From Ctenosaura bakeri (lineage: Eukaryota > Chordata > Lepidosauria > Squamata > Iguanidae): a DNA stretch of 64,000 bases. Positions 44,361 to 56,500 of this stretch are shown piece after piece. A model generated the notes under the pieces. The model was not told where the DNA came from. It made no database searches and saw only the letters and a program-made list of their open reading frames with translations. Both the position numbers and the translations under genes were made by a program. The DNA is taken from assembly GCA_948474755.1 (NCBI GenBank), contig CAOLHI010000962.1, positions 744,001 to 808,000 on the forward strand, read 5' to 3'. Numbering within the stretch: the stretch's first letter is position 1; the number at the start of each line of letters is the position of its first letter.

Positions 44361-45687
44361 GGGTAAGGGTAAAACAGCATGAAAGGCTAAACACAATAGG
44401 GTTCCCATCAACTTTAAATGGCCCAGGGTGAGCCATTCTAGGGGGCAGAATGGATAGGTTCAGGGTGTTTTCAGGAGAAAGTGGAAGAAATAAAGGCAAA
44501 GGGGGTATATCTACAATTTTTTACAAGTAAGAGGAGCCCAATGGAACTAATTTCCTGATTGGTCAGAAATTCATAGAAACATACAACAGACATGACCAGC
44601 CCCGTGCTCTAGTGACTTTAGGCAGAAATTCAATATGGAGTGACCATGCATGCTGTACAGATGACTTGGTACACAAAGGTTGCCTAGAAATAGCCAAAGG
44701 GGCAGTTGTATCCAACACTCAATCAGTGTTGCTTTCAGGAGTGCCTATTTATGCTGGACCAGATGCTAATGCATGAATGACGCTGTCCTACCTTTTCAGA
44801 GAATCATCCTGCAAGAGGGTTTCACTACCTGGATTTTCATTCCAGATAGTTTCCTTAATGGATATCCCTGCTGCGGAGGGAAAATATGTGCATGCCATAA
44901 TGTGTACCAAATGCATACATGTCTATTTCATAGCATGCAACAAAAATGACGTCTGTTATCCATACATTATACATGGGGTACTTTTCCTTCTATACTTTAC
45001 TAAAGTGTCTTATATATGCAAGAAAATTGACCTACATGAAGCAGTGTATAAAGTGAAGCTTGAATACCCACGTGATGCCAAAAATGCATTTGTTAAATTA
45101 TTGTGGCATTCATGTCAGTGTTTCTATGAAAACAATTTCCTTCTGCTGTACAGTTACTAAAGGTCAGTAGATTAGTCTATAAAATGGCATTTACTTCACC
45201 ATTAATGGAGAATAATCCTCAAAGCACATTTTTACCTGCTCTTAAAAAAAAAGTTCATAAACACTGACAGCAACTCTCACTTTCACCCATTCTCATCAAT
45301 ATATTTATGATCCTGCCACAGCATCATTTTTTAAAAAAAACTAAGACTAATTTAGACAGTCTTTAGTTGTATTCATTTAAAAAAAAACATTATTTATGAG
45401 TGCAAAAAAAAAAAGTGTATCTTTGTTGTTCAATGTGAAACACATGTTCCTGGGAACACCAGCTATTTTCAGACTTTCATTAGTAAAGTGAAGCTCTGGA
45501 AGAGATCACTAATTTCAGAAGAGATCTGAACTGACATTTCTTTTCTCTGAAAAAAGAGGAGGGCAACAAACAAAATATTTAATATCCAGTTTAAATTATT
45601 ATCCATGGACAAGTGAGGGAGAGCACAAACAGCTGTATCAAGTGCAGTGCTAATAATCTTTGTATGTGTGTTCAAGACAGAAATGCA

Positions 45688-45751
<64 letters not shown>

Positions 45752-46150
45752 ATCTCTTTAAATTAATCATGCAAAGCATGCTTGATTTCCATCTTTTTCT
45801 TTCTTTTTCAAAAATGTGTTTCACCTAACAAACAGTAAGAATTAAACAAACTGATAATTGCTTCATTGTCTGATTCTTTAGCAAGATGATCTTTCATCTT
45901 AAACTCATCAGACTGAATCCAAATTGTTAATCCCAACTGGAGTAAACCCACTGAAACAATGGTGCTTATATATATGTAAACTTGACAAGTTCTGTTCATG
46001 CAATAGGTCTACTTTAGTTGGCACTAATGATGTCATATTTTAAAATAGCTTGGTCTGATGCAATAGTTCAGTGTTACTAGATTCAAACCTTGACATTGTA
46101 TTCCCTCACCTTCCTCTTCATTGTAAATGGACACTACTATTACAATTATA
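44361..46150. other. Unannotated DNA
   Basis: A 127-codon plus-strand open stretch (44777-45160) in AT-rich DNA has no recognisable domain and is probably chance. The AAAG microsatellite is listed separately. Confidence 0.45.
45687..45751 (+). repeat. AAAG microsatellite
   Basis: About 16 uninterrupted AAAG units, pure enough to be polymorphic. Confidence 0.95.
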
Positions 46151-46305
46151 GAGCCAAAGTGATGTAAGTGGCTTGAACATTAGACTACAACCCTGAAGAC
46201 CACTGAGTGACTGCGGGCACATCACTCACACTCACCCCTAGATAACCCTGTGATAGGGTTGTAGGGTCGCCATAAGTCAGAGGCAACTTGAAGGCACGCA
46301 ACAAT
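46151..46305 (+). mobile_element. tRNA-derived SINE, internally shortened
   Basis: Head gagccaaagtgatgtaagtg and gactacaaccctgaagacc, then the body tgagtgactgcgggcacatc and the tail gtcgccataagtcagaggca and acttgaaggc. The B-box region between head and body is partly deleted. Confidence 0.83.
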
Positions 46306-46354
46306 TAGAATTGCAATTACTATAATTTAAGCTGCTTTACAGTTTAAATTTCCA

Positions 46355-46680
46355 CAATGCAAAGTGCTAGTTATCACCTGTAAACCCCTACACAACTTAG
46401 GTCCAGGCTATCTAACAGAGTGTTTCTCCCAGTATGAGCCTCCCCAGGCCCTGAAATCCTCAGGAGAAACCCTTCTTTTGGTCCCATTGGTTTGGTGGGA
46501 ACATAGGACAGGCCTTCTCAATGGCTGCCCCTAGGCTCTGGAACTGCCTTCCTGGGGAGTCTAGAATAGTGCCATCCTGGCTGTGCTGAAAAGTACTTAC
46601 AAAGTAAAGTAGTAGTTTAATTATTATTTAATTATTTAATTTAATTATTCTCTATCTAGATCAGTTTTTAATCCCAGTTC
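46355..46680 (+). mobile_element. Degraded L2-like LINE 3' fragment
   Basis: cctgtaaacccctacacaac, ttaggtccaggctatctaac, gagcctccccaggccctgaa and aggctctggaactgccttcc correspond to the C-terminal coding end of an L2-type ORF2. An AT-rich tail of ttaattatt units follows. It has many stops. It is older than the L2 at 31801, whose product contains the equivalent FKALHGLGPAYLRDRLLPY. Confidence 0.65.
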
Positions 46681-46694
46681 AAGGGCAGAAAATA

Positions 46695-46893
46695 GGCCAT
46701 TTTCCACACTACATTGTTATAGTGCTTTTATTCCACTTTCAACATCCTGTGGAATTCTGGGGTTTATAATTTACTAAGGCCAGGAGCTCTCTGACTGAGA
46801 ATTCTAAATGGCATTCCCAAACTGCAAACCCCAGGATTTCATAGAATATTAAAGTGGAATGATAGCAGTATAGCAGTGTCGTGTGGAAAGGCC
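46695..46893. mobile_element. MITE family D
   Basis: 199-bp near-palindrome with ends ggccattttccacactacat and tgtcgtgtggaaaggcc. The internal halves mirror each other (ttccactttcaacatcctgt and aatattaaagtggaat). Flanks ata / cta are a weak 3-bp match. Confidence 0.78.
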
Positions 46894-46949
46894 CTAAGTG
46901 TAATCACCATGACCACCACCAGCAGCACTGCTGGTATCCTAGATCCACT

Positions 46950-47240
46950 TAGTTATGTCTGTGTAACTATGGAACATTTCCTAGCCCACCCCTCTCCCAG
47001 GCCACCTTAAGAGGGAGGCACATTCAGCTTTCAATTATTGTGCAGGGAGTATGAAGTTTCCAGCATCCCCCACCCTATTGCCACAAGCGCTTGCAACAAG
47101 GATCTTGCTTCTGATTGTGTGGGCTTACTTGCTAATGCGAGGGAGATGAAAACATCTTCCTCCTTCCACCTCAGTTGGAAGCTGAATGGACCTCTTTTGC
47201 TAAATCCAGCAACTGGCTGTAAATGTGGGCTGGGATAGCA
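46950..47240. repeat. Palindromic old repeat, unclassified
   Basis: Shares segments with 10400-10640 in both orientations. Its own two ends are roughly complementary (acattcagcttt near 47022 and aagctgaatgg near 47177). Confidence 0.35.
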
Positions 47241-48790
47241 TTTGCATAGGTTAACAGTAAGTCTGCATACCCTTACTGGGTGCAGACCAGTTAAGGATCT
47301 GGAACTCTAAATTACAAATCCATAACTTGCAATGACAAATATCATCCTATTATCATCTTCACCATCATCATACTGACTTAATCTCAAGCCTGTTAGATGG
47401 CTTTATACCATTTGCTCAGTCTGATCTACCCACTTGGTTGTTCCGAGATTTAAATGCTGCTTTGGGCTTTTAGGAGAAAAAGAAGTAGGATATACATAAA
47501 AAATAAAATACTCCCTGGCTTCAAGTTATCATTTGACTATTCTCTTAACAGAGTTTCAAGATGTCAATGCGCCATCATGAGGGAAACCTGCTACATTTCA
47601 AACTCTGCATCTCCTTTAATATCTCAGAACTCAAATGTCACCTCATTGAAAACTCCTACAATATCTCTGACAGAAGTTCAGCTTTACCCATAATTAATAT
47701 CTGCCACCCAAGATATTTTTACTTCCTATTAACAGCAGCTTGCATCATGGTTACGGGATGTGCAAATTATGTTGATGCCATCCGTTAATGAGAACAACAT
47801 GTGTTCTTGGCCTTCGTTCCCTGGTCTTCATTATTCACACGGCACTAAAATGTATAGCGGACAGCTAGTTAATTGGAGAAACAAGAAGGAGGAAAGAGTA
47901 GGCCACTGTTTGTTACGTGAACTACAAATGGGTCAAAAAACAGTCGCTTGAACTCAACAATGAAAATGCATAATCTCAGAGTTATTTTTAAAGGAAAAAA
48001 TGTAAGTTAGAACTATAGATTTTTTCCCATATCAGTCTTTTAACCTGAAGTCAAGTTAATAAGCTGAAAATGCCAAGAAATACCTGAGGTACTATATGGA
48101 GCCCCATGTACATTTTGTTATATACACAAAACCTCTCCCTTCCCTTCCCTTCTCTCTCTCTTCCTCAATCTTCTCCATTAATTTCAGAGTTAGGGTTAGA
48201 GTTGAGGCTCTAATCCAATTTTATTTTAAGAAATAGTACATAGTGAATTCAGGAGTTCAGAATTCAGAGTGCTAGTTTAAGCAACTTCTCCCCTATGAAA
48301 TTTCAAAGAAAACCAGAATCATTTTATTTATGGGCCCAGCAAACTGTTGTAGAGGCAGTTTCATATTTCCCTGGGATACCACTGAAAAATTGGCTTCTTG
48401 GGTCCATCTGTTCTGCATTCTGTTGCCAATACTCACCAGTGCCTCTACAAAGGTAATTGGCCTTCTCTAGCACTTTTTCTTAAGCACCAGAGGTATCCTG
48501 CTTCTCAGCCTGGAATCCCTGCTAGCTAATAGAGCTATGCACAGATCCCTTGATCTGATGCAGGACCTGATTTGGTGGGTTGGATTTGTCCTGTTCTGTT
48601 CTACAGTGATCTAGACTTGCTTCAACCTGATCTCACTACAATTCCAGTTAGTGATTTGGGGATTGGGACTGTGACTTCTCTTAGTCAGTTCTGTCATGGA
48701 AAATCTGAAACAGATACAGGGTTTTGTTTTTTCTTTGTGCATATTGATTAAACTTGACAGCATAGTAGACTGTGAAAAAAGGAGTAACAG
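47241..48790. other. Unannotated DNA
   Basis: No repeat recognised. The part at about 47720-47960 is complex, CpG-bearing sequence (for example taatgagaacaacatgtgtt) and might be a conserved non-coding element. A CT-rich tract lies near 48128-48172. Confidence 0.4.
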
Positions 48791-49177
48791 TCAGATTACA
48801 TACAGCTCTCTCGCCTCAATGGTTACCAGGTGTTTTGGCAGGGACACAGCAGCAGAGATGGCACTGCTGCCCTCAACAGTCTTAGGATGCAGGCAACCAG
48901 GATCAGGACCAACAGTTGCAAGGTAGCAAAGAGCTTTGACCTGGACCTGTTGGCTGCCCTGGGATTGTTGAGGGCCTTGGTGTGATTCAGGTCGTTCATT
49001 AGCAAACAAGTGACCAGAATCAGAAAGACCTCCGCTGCCGACAAGCCCAAGGGGGTGAGGAGCTCTGGCCAAGAGTTGCTGTCCACCCTGAGACTTTGGC
49101 AAGGACATGATAGTGGCTATTGGGGCATCTTCTCTGCTGCCCCATGCCATTTTTTCACAGGACTTGAGAACACACAA
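48791..49177 (-). pseudogene. Possible retrocopy of a small membrane protein
   Basis: Minus-strand open stretches overlap here in two frames. One of them (49086 down to 48823) reads as 87 residues with two hydrophobic segments (AAEVFLILVTCLLM and LFATLQLLVLILVACIL) joined by a polar, basic loop (NNPRAANRSRSK). This layout, with an alanine/serine/arginine pattern before the second segment, recalls dispanin/CD225-type proteins, but the resemblance is weak. The local GC content is higher than in the surroundings. No poly(A) tail or target duplication was seen. It could be a decayed retrocopy or chance. Confidence 0.25.
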
Positions 49178-49647
49178 TTTTTAGTATTTGCAAGGACTCC
49201 TGGAATCAGTGGATAAGGAGGGCCTACTGTTCTTACAAACAGTGGTTTCAACAACTACTTACAAATAATGCTTTCAATGACATTATGCTTGTTTACATTT
49301 TTAAAAAGTATTACCAAAAGGTGTTTGTGTTTGTTTGTTTGTTTGGGAACAATAGCCAGGCTTATACTATGTCTTTTGTCTTGGTCTTCTTTACCTTTGT
49401 TTTCCCTTGTAATAGCCAGACATGAGAGATTACCAGAAATGATTTGGTTGATGTGAAATGCCCTGTGATGAATTCAGTGCATCTCTTAAGTGCTAGAGAC
49501 AAGTCTTTCTGTGTTGTCAGGGGATTAGATTCAGTGGTAATTCAATGTGGCTACTACAGTTGGGCCAATTGCTAGGCCCAACTATAGTAGCTCCAATAAA
49601 TCAATTTCTGCATGGTACATTAGCAGCAGCAGTAGTAACAGCCACAG
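49178..49647. other. Unannotated DNA
   Basis: A GTTT run lies near 49323-49345 and an imperfect inverted repeat around 49549-49594 (ctacagttgggccaattgct and caactatagtag). No gene. Confidence 0.45.
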
Positions 49648-50616
49648 TGTTACACAGTGTTGGGGGTCCCGGGAGGGGAGCCCAAATAACCGAACAACAA
49701 CACAAGATGGGGGAAATTAACTCGAGCACTCTCTTAAGCTAACGAGAGGCAGGGTAACTTTAGCTAGGATCTTTAACCCTATGTCTACGGCGTCAGGTCA
49801 GAGAGCAGCTAGACAAGTTCTAAAGTAACAAACAGTATTTTATTGGGAACAAACAAGACAAAGGACAAGACATACAGTAACTAACTGAGAAACAGAAATG
49901 GAGAGTTTTAGGGGAATGGGTAATAGCACACCTGGTCTCATAGACCTGGAGAGAAGAGGAGGCTGAGGGGCAGAAAGCTCAGTGCGGTTCGCTGAGGGGA
50001 GCTCACTGGACAAACTGACAGCAAGGCGGAATGGAAGTCCAAAGTAGTCCAAGCAGTCGGAGAAGGGAGGCAGACTCAGTTATTGGGAACTGAGGGGGAA
50101 ACTTCACTGGACAGAGCGGTAGCAAGGCTAGATGGAAGTCCAGGGTGATCCGAGGAGGACTTGAAAATGGGGACTTTTTATAGGGTGGATTTTACCTACA
50201 GGCCATGCCATGCTCGGTGGGAACAAAGGAAATTTGTAGCTGGACAAAAGCGTTGGAAAAGGTCAGGTTTTACATGATGAGCTTAGCACTTGATGACAAT
50301 AGTATGGCCAGTATGCAAATGGCTCAACATAAAGGAATGGCTCGGCCTCTTCACAGAGCGTCTTTGTGTAGATTCGCGCTGAGCAAGGCCGGTTTGCAAG
50401 AAGGTGTTCCCTGAAGCATCGGAGAGGTTTAAGTTGCCTGCCTAAATGAGGTTTGGAATTTACAACCATTAACAGCCGCGCCTAATACGTGCTTGTCCAG
50501 TGGACCTCTGCAAACACGTGAAGCAGGGTGGCAGAGAAAGGTCAAGTAAAGGCCAAATTATTTGATATCAAGATATATCTAGTGCTCTCACCAGACATAT
50601 CATAACCGTGGTAACA
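49648..50616 (-). mobile_element. Solo LTR, 969 bp
   Basis: Ends TGTTAC and GTAACA, flanked by ACAG at 49644-49647 and 50617-50620 (4-bp target duplication). On the minus strand a TATA-like tataaaaa (plus 50175-50182) precedes AATAAA (plus 49838-49843), which fixes the orientation. It contains a local near-duplication (agctcactggacaaactgac, about 49989, and cttcactggacagagcggta, about 50103). Same LTR family as 26828-27731 by ends and the shared acgagaggcagggtaac block. Confidence 0.87.
50175..50182 (-). promoter_or_regulatory. LTR TATA-like box
   Basis: tataaaaa on the minus strand, about 330 bp upstream (on that strand) of the LTR's AATAAA. Confidence 0.5.
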
Positions 50617-50669
50617 ACAGTACCACTCGTAGTAGTAATCTTATTTATATGCCTTCTACTCAAGACTGG

Positions 50670-50872
50670 GGCCATTTCTGCACTATACTGTTACAGTGTT
50701 ATTATTCCACTTTCAACATACTGTGGAATTCTGGAGTTTGTAAGTTTACTGAGGCCAAAGAGCATTTTGGCTGAGAATTCTAAGTGCCCCTCCCTCAACT
50801 GCAAACCCCAGGATTCCATAAGATGTTGGAAATGGAATAATGGCACAATAACAGTGTAGTGTGGAAATGGCC
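50670..50872. mobile_element. MITE family D
   Basis: 203-bp near-palindrome with ends ggccatttctgcactatact and gtgtagtgtggaaatggcc. The inner halves mirror each other (ttccactttcaacatactgt and taagatgttggaaatggaa). It lies about 50 bp beyond the solo LTR. Confidence 0.8.
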
Positions 50873-52179
50873 TGCAACTCAAAATGAATCTGAATGGAAA
50901 ATCCCATTCATTCAATCCTCTGTCCTACTTAGGACAAGGAATTGAATTAAAAAAAAATCAATTTTGCTGGAGCACTGCAGAAGAAAACTGTATATATTCT
51001 TTTTTTATAAAGTGTATATGCATGTATGCATACCCTAGGCAGCCAGACTGGGCTAAGAAATAGTCTCCCATGAAAATCTATAAAGCATTCAACCCATAAG
51101 ATACTATAAACATATTATTGCAATACAAATGTATATGGATGCACCATTATATTGTGAATATCCAAAGGTTTGCTGTTGTTTCTAGGTCTTTTTTTATGAA
51201 GAAAAATAAAACCACCATGCAATTAAACTGAAATCATACGATTAATCAAAAAATCACTGGGTGACATTTTCAAAGTATGCTAGACACAGATGAACAGATG
51301 GAGCCTGTGTGCATTTCCAGAGTTTGTGTTTTGAACTTGCAGCTCAAAGGGCCTAGGGGTAAAATTAACAGTTAATAAATATGGTGCTTTCAAATATTCA
51401 TTGCTTTGGAGGAAACGGCTCCTAAATAAAATGAGTTGACGCAAGTCAAAATAATCCTAGAGAATTCTCTCTTGTCCAGCCCTTAGCATATTTTGCAACC
51501 TCTCCCCGCCCGCCAATTTCCCTTTCTCTTTCCCACCCATTGTTTATTTTCCTAGAACTTTTTGGTCATTGTTTAAGAGAGACTCTGACTATGAGTCCAG
51601 ATGTGAAAAAAAAGGCAAAATTAAAAAAAATTGCATCACCACCACTTCCAGATGGTCATCTCTTCTACCCATAACAGCGGGCACACTTCAGGATTTCCCC
51701 CTCAAATATGCAAATTAATATTGCTGAAGGCCAATGCCCCTGATTAAATTAGCATGTTGAGAATATTATGGGGAGCTCAGCATGGGGCAAAGCAGATGTG
51801 TAAATGCTTGGACACACACCTAACTTGCAACCCAACCAGCACACCTTCTTCTAGGAAAGAGCCAAAATTATACTGAGCAACTGCGCAGTAACTTCTCTGT
51901 CTGCATCACATAAACAGCTTTCGGACTGTTCTTTTCCTCATAATGGTACATAACGGTCATCTTTCTTGCAGCAACTGAGTTCTACCTGTATTTTCCCATG
52001 TAAATGTGGACAGTGTTCATCTGTGCTGTTTAATATTAAAAACTCTCATATTTTTCAGGAATGGACCTCCAGTCACTGTCAGGGAGGGGATTAAGTTTAG
52101 TTTTGTATATTTTTGGTATTTTGGAACTGTCTGTGCTGCTTCTCTTGCAAGGCCCCAGGACAGAAAATTGGTTACTGAA
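50873..52179. other. Unannotated AT-rich DNA
   Basis: No repeat or gene. The stretch 51705-51790 (atgcaaattaatattgctga, ctgattaaattagcatgttg) is homeobox-site-like AT-rich complex sequence, a weak candidate for non-coding constraint. Confidence 0.4.
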
Positions 52180-52693
52180 CAGTGGTATAGCAAGAAGGGA
52201 GCAGTATGTCCTGGGTGGCACTTTTGGGGGGTTTCCATCTCCCCAAAACAAACAGAACCCACCTCCATAGTCCACCAGTATCCCCCTGCACCTGCTTTTG
52301 CCTTTTGGTATGTGCCAGCCAGCCAGTTCCACAAAAGGCACATGACTCCTGGGGTGAAACAAGTCAGGACACCTGGAAGGGCACACGGAGGAGGCAGAGG
52401 GTGGACCCACTCACCATTTTCCGACTTACTGTTGCTGCTGAGGCAAGCTGAGAGGGTTCCCGTTACCATCATGGCCACCATTCTGGGGCAAAGGACCAAG
52501 TGTCTAGCTGCCAGTTCACTTTTTCCTCACCTCCTCATTAGTATTAATGAGCTGGCTTCTTTTTCCACCTGCTTAGTGCCATTTCCACTAACACATGCCA
52601 TCCTTTCATTTTTAAAGCCACCTCAATTGTATTGGGAGGGGCAGCAAACTCAGGGACACCCCTTAGGTGGCAAAAGCTCTAGCTACGCCACTG
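52180..52693. mobile_element. Non-autonomous hAT-like DNA transposon
   Basis: Left end cagtggtatagcaag, right end ctagctacgccactg: imperfect inverted repeats of the CAGTGGCGTAGC type common in hAT elements. Flanking 8-mers ttactgaa (52172-52179) and ttcctgga (52694-52701) agree at 6 of 8 positions, fitting the 8-bp hAT target duplication. The 247-codon open stretch at 52006-52749 spans the element and its flanks and is not a gene. Confidence 0.7.
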
Positions 52694-53121
52694 TTCCTGG
52701 ACCCACCAAAGTTGCCCATCCCCACTTAGCATCCTACCAGGGAAGGTAGTGCTGGGAAACATGTTGTCTTCCAGATGTTGTTGAACTCCAGTGCCCATAC
52801 CACCAAGTCAATGGTGAAGGATGGTTTGAAGTGATATTACATCAGCATCTAGGATATCACAAATTACACACCCAGAGTTAAAGGTTCCCAGTTGTCAGAG
52901 TTGAAAAAGATCTTCATTGACCATCCTGGAGCTGCTCTCAATCCTAGCCTGGGCCAGCTGTGCCATTGGGAAGACTGGGACAGTTTCCTAAAGCAGCTGC
53001 TTTTGAGTATTATGAAAGGGTAGCAAGTGCTAATTATTCAATTGGTTTTATTTTTTATCCAGGAATAAGAGGAGGTACTTATGAGATTTTCTGCCACGGG
53101 TGCCTAAGTAGTTTTATTTAC
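52694..53121. other. Unannotated DNA
   Basis: Around 52762-52800 (cttccagatgttgttgaact) there is a fragment of a foldback repeat similar to 28322-28448. Nothing else is supported. Confidence 0.4.
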
Positions 53122-53516
53122 TATCCAGCATGGGGATGTGAGAGGAGTGGGACTGCGACGATGCTGCCACAAGATGTTGTCCTGGTCCCGTCTTCTCGCA
53201 TCACCAAACAGTGTGATTGCACGGTAAATCATTGATGGATTTTCTCTGTCATTAACCCCCAATCGCATGACACTCCTGCACTTATCTGACCTGCGGAAGG
53301 GCCAGAAGTGCAATGGAGGTGCTTCCTTCCCCAGCGCAGCATTGGAAAGAGCCCAGCTGCGGAAGGAAGGAAAGAGGGGGCGTGTCCTTCAAGCTCCCTT
53401 CCACAGGGAGCCAGTCCAGTGCAGAGAGGAGTGTTCCCATCATGCTCCCTTCCTGACAAAGGTGCTGCCGGGATCACAAACACAGGGCAATGGGATAAAG
53501 TAAGGTGCGGAAAGGA
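53122..53516 (+). mobile_element. MITE family C, copy j, left end lost
   Basis: It aligns with copies h and i from ccagcatggggatgtgagag onward and keeps the right end gtaaggtgcggaaaggacc. The central stem (about 53230-53256) is decayed on one side. It holds the longer right part missing from copy h. Confidence 0.75.
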
Positions 53517-53590
53517 CCACAATCAAAGCAACTTGTTTTTGAATCTTGAATTTCAATTATGGAGAGGTCATGTAAAGCAGTGTACTGTAT

Positions 53591-53806
53591 TTTTTAGCCT
53601 TTTTAAACCTTTTAAAATCTTTTTTGATATTCAGTTTGAAATGTGTTTTACTTAATAGTTTTAAGCATATTTTAATAATTGGATGGTTTAATTTCTTTTT
53701 AACTTTTGTAAATTAGTTTTAGTGGTATCTTTTCAGATTATTGTAAGCCACCTGAATTCATTTGGGAGAAATGTGGGTTATATATATAATAAAATAAATA
53801 AATAAA
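53591..53806 (+). mobile_element. LINE 3' tail remnant
   Basis: T-rich 3' UTR, then attgtaagccacctgaattc, atttgggagaaatgtgggtt and an (AAAT)n tail. This is the classic end of CR1/L2-type LINEs, without coding sequence. Confidence 0.6.
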
Positions 53807-54814
53807 GTGTTAAAGTGCTTTAGCAATATTACATTAGCTAAGCTTTTATTTTATTGCTAGCATTCCTCTTTCTCTTCCTTGATCTCTGTTGAATCTGCTG
53901 TCCTGGAAACAATTGCTGTGTTTCATGATGGCAGCCATTTTAGCTAGCTCCAGGATAATACAGACAGTCATAGTGAGGTACATTTAATTTTGGGAAACTT
54001 TGGGTTAATTTAAACTTATCTGGGGAGTGGTAATTAAAAGACCTTGGTAATGCCAGAAGACTTCGGGGAAAATGTCATGTTATTTCAGCTGGATAACAAG
54101 GATGTCGTTCGGTAACACAACTCCTGGACCAGAAACAACCTGCTGCTTTTGTGATATAGCAATGTCGTGAGGAAATGCCCGAAGATTTCTGCAAAGGCAG
54201 GAGCAGTTGCATACCTAAAGAATCCTCTGTTGCAATTTTGCAATGGACAGGATCAAATATGAACCTATTAGAAACAGACTAAAACTCTGTTTAACTGTGG
54301 AGTACAAAGTGAATTCACACTTCTGTTGTATTTCCTATTATTGGATTACTTGCATATATATCTAAAGGGCCTCCTCCCTGTTACAACACTGAAATAGTAT
54401 GGAAGGAAAGGCATAGGACCCATTTCTTGTATCTACTGTGGCTACTGCTTTCTTCCACTTCAGGCTCTGCAGAGGGGCAGCAGTGCAAATTGCATTTTTC
54501 ATACTCTGATGAGCAACTTTGCAGGTTGATGGCTGGTTTGATCTGATTCTATGTTTGCACTGGTGATTATCTTTTTGAAGGACAGTCTTCTAATTGGTCC
54601 AGAGGGACGGGGTGCATGTCTGTGTGCTTGCATACAAGTTTGTGTATTTGCGGGAGTGTCTCTTCCTCTTCCTCCTCCTCCTCCTCCTCCTCCTCTCTAC
54701 TCTGTTGATTTATGAATCGTTAAAAATCACACAACCAGAGGGATGCCTGCAGGTTTTTGATTGGCAAGAGTAAATAACATACAGTGAAATTAAACTTCTC
54801 CTTAGTGAAAGGCA
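53807..54814. other. Unannotated DNA with TCC microsatellite
   Basis: (TCC/CTT)n at about 54661-54695. No supported gene or interspersed repeat. Confidence 0.55.
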
Positions 54815-54975
54815 GTGGTGGAGCTTGGCGTTCAGAGAGGGGCGAGAGGGGGCGGGGCCATGCAGCCTCGGGGCACAGGGATGTGGCCGCGGTATGTGGG
54901 GGCATGGCTACAAGCTGGGATGCCCCCAAAAAATTACCACCAAGGTTAACCACCCCCATCATCCCCCCATCCCTA
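54815..54975 (+). repeat. hAT-like repeat fragment
   Basis: Begins cagtggtggagcttggcgtt, the CAGTGGCG-type terminus, then gggcgagagggggcggggcc. The right end was not located. Short and decayed. Confidence 0.4.
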
Positions 54976-56500
54976 CACAACTGGTGAAGGAGTTGGCAAA
55001 TGAAATTTTTTAAAAAATCTCACCCTTGCAGATGTGCACAACAACAATTCTCATCATCCCCTGTCAGCATGGTTAAGTTGGTTGGGGAAGAAGAGAACAG
55101 AAATCAAATACATCTGAAAGGGACCAGAGTAGGAAGATTAATCTAAACATTAAAATGTACTCCTTCCTAAAGGGGGTACATATGTATTTGGCCATTCAGC
55201 CTTTCTACGTATTACGGTTTGAATTTTCAAAATTGAAGTCTGAGTTGACTCCGTGGGTGGCTGAGGTCAAATCAATATCGATAATAAACAATGAATTAGT
55301 GAACCCTGAACAAAGTGAGAAATGATGGCATAAAAAGCAATATTTTTATAACACCATAGCTGGACTTATGAAGTCTCTTGTGGTCCCTAATAAAAATGAC
55401 TTAACCTTGAAGTCACTGTGTAAACGAGCCCTCAAGTAATTTTGGCTTTTGTGTTGATCATGTTTTGATATAGTTTTGAATAATGGGATTTTCCCCTTCT
55501 TTTTTAATGATTTGGATTCTTTTTATATAGTTTTCGTAAATTGTTAATAACAACAAATAAAGATGGATTACAGATAAATTATTCCTGTTATGATTATCAT
55601 TAATTACAGATGCAGAGGAAGAACTGAAAATATATATAGAATTACCAGAAATATATAGAGAAGTATCAGAAATTACCTATGTGATCACAACTGACAGGAA
55701 CAGCATACAGACAATATTGTAATAGTGCAATATTGATTTCAGTTGTAATTATAAGGAATTTGATTGCTATATGATGTCTATATATAACTGATGTTTTACA
55801 AAGTTCTTGTGGATATATTTGCAGAGTTTGGGCTTTGACAAAATTTACAGCATTGCATAGATATTTTTAAATTCCCTGACAAAACTGGAGATTTCAGTCA
55901 CTTTTCTGTCTACATTTAAGCATTAGTATAAACAAAAATCATGACCACAAGTGAATTATGTAATTTTAAAGTAATTGATGAAGTCAGTGAAATATTTTCC
56001 ATACCTGGGTGCAGTCATTAGAATGAAGACTACAGGAAGAAGTTTACAAAGCAAGGTCTGGGCCATCCCATGAAGGTTAAACATGTAACTTGCACCAAAT
56101 CTCAGGTCCACTTTGACAAGAAAAGCAATATTTGGGGACAATAGTATAGCTTTCAAAATGATCCTGTAGGATTCTTTCTATGGGAATGGCTACAGATATA
56201 TTATAGCATCTGAATGATGACAAAATTAAACTTCAAAAGCAATCTGCCAGGGCTTGGTGTGAAGCATTTGTGAAAAGAATCTTTTGATTTATCGTCTTCT
56301 GCTAAAGTGATATGAGACAGACAATGTCTGAATGAAACTCATTTCATTAGCCTAGTTCATTACATGGCAAGTTAAGATCTATACACTAGAAACAGTATTC
56401 CATCACATCCATAATGGTGGGTACCTGATGAAGAAAACATCCAACCTCTAGAAAGATGGACTAACACTAGCAGTTTTCAAATAGTACATTTTCCTTCAAA
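54976..56500. other. Unannotated AT-rich DNA
   Basis: 1.5 kb without a credible gene or recognised repeat. Confidence 0.5.

Noticed and set aside
44777..45160. 127-codon plus-strand open stretch as a gene
   Set aside because: AT-rich, no domain, no splice or promoter context, and no matching neighbour. Chance is the simpler reading.
45687..45751. Regular short repeats as a CRISPR-like or satellite array
   Set aside because: It is a plain AAAG microsatellite. No direct repeats separated by unique spacers occur anywhere in the window.
52006..52749. 247-codon plus-strand open reading frame
   Set aside because: It runs from unique DNA across the whole hAT-like element (52180-52693) and out again. 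It has no domain and no codon signal; transposon sequence inside it explains its length.
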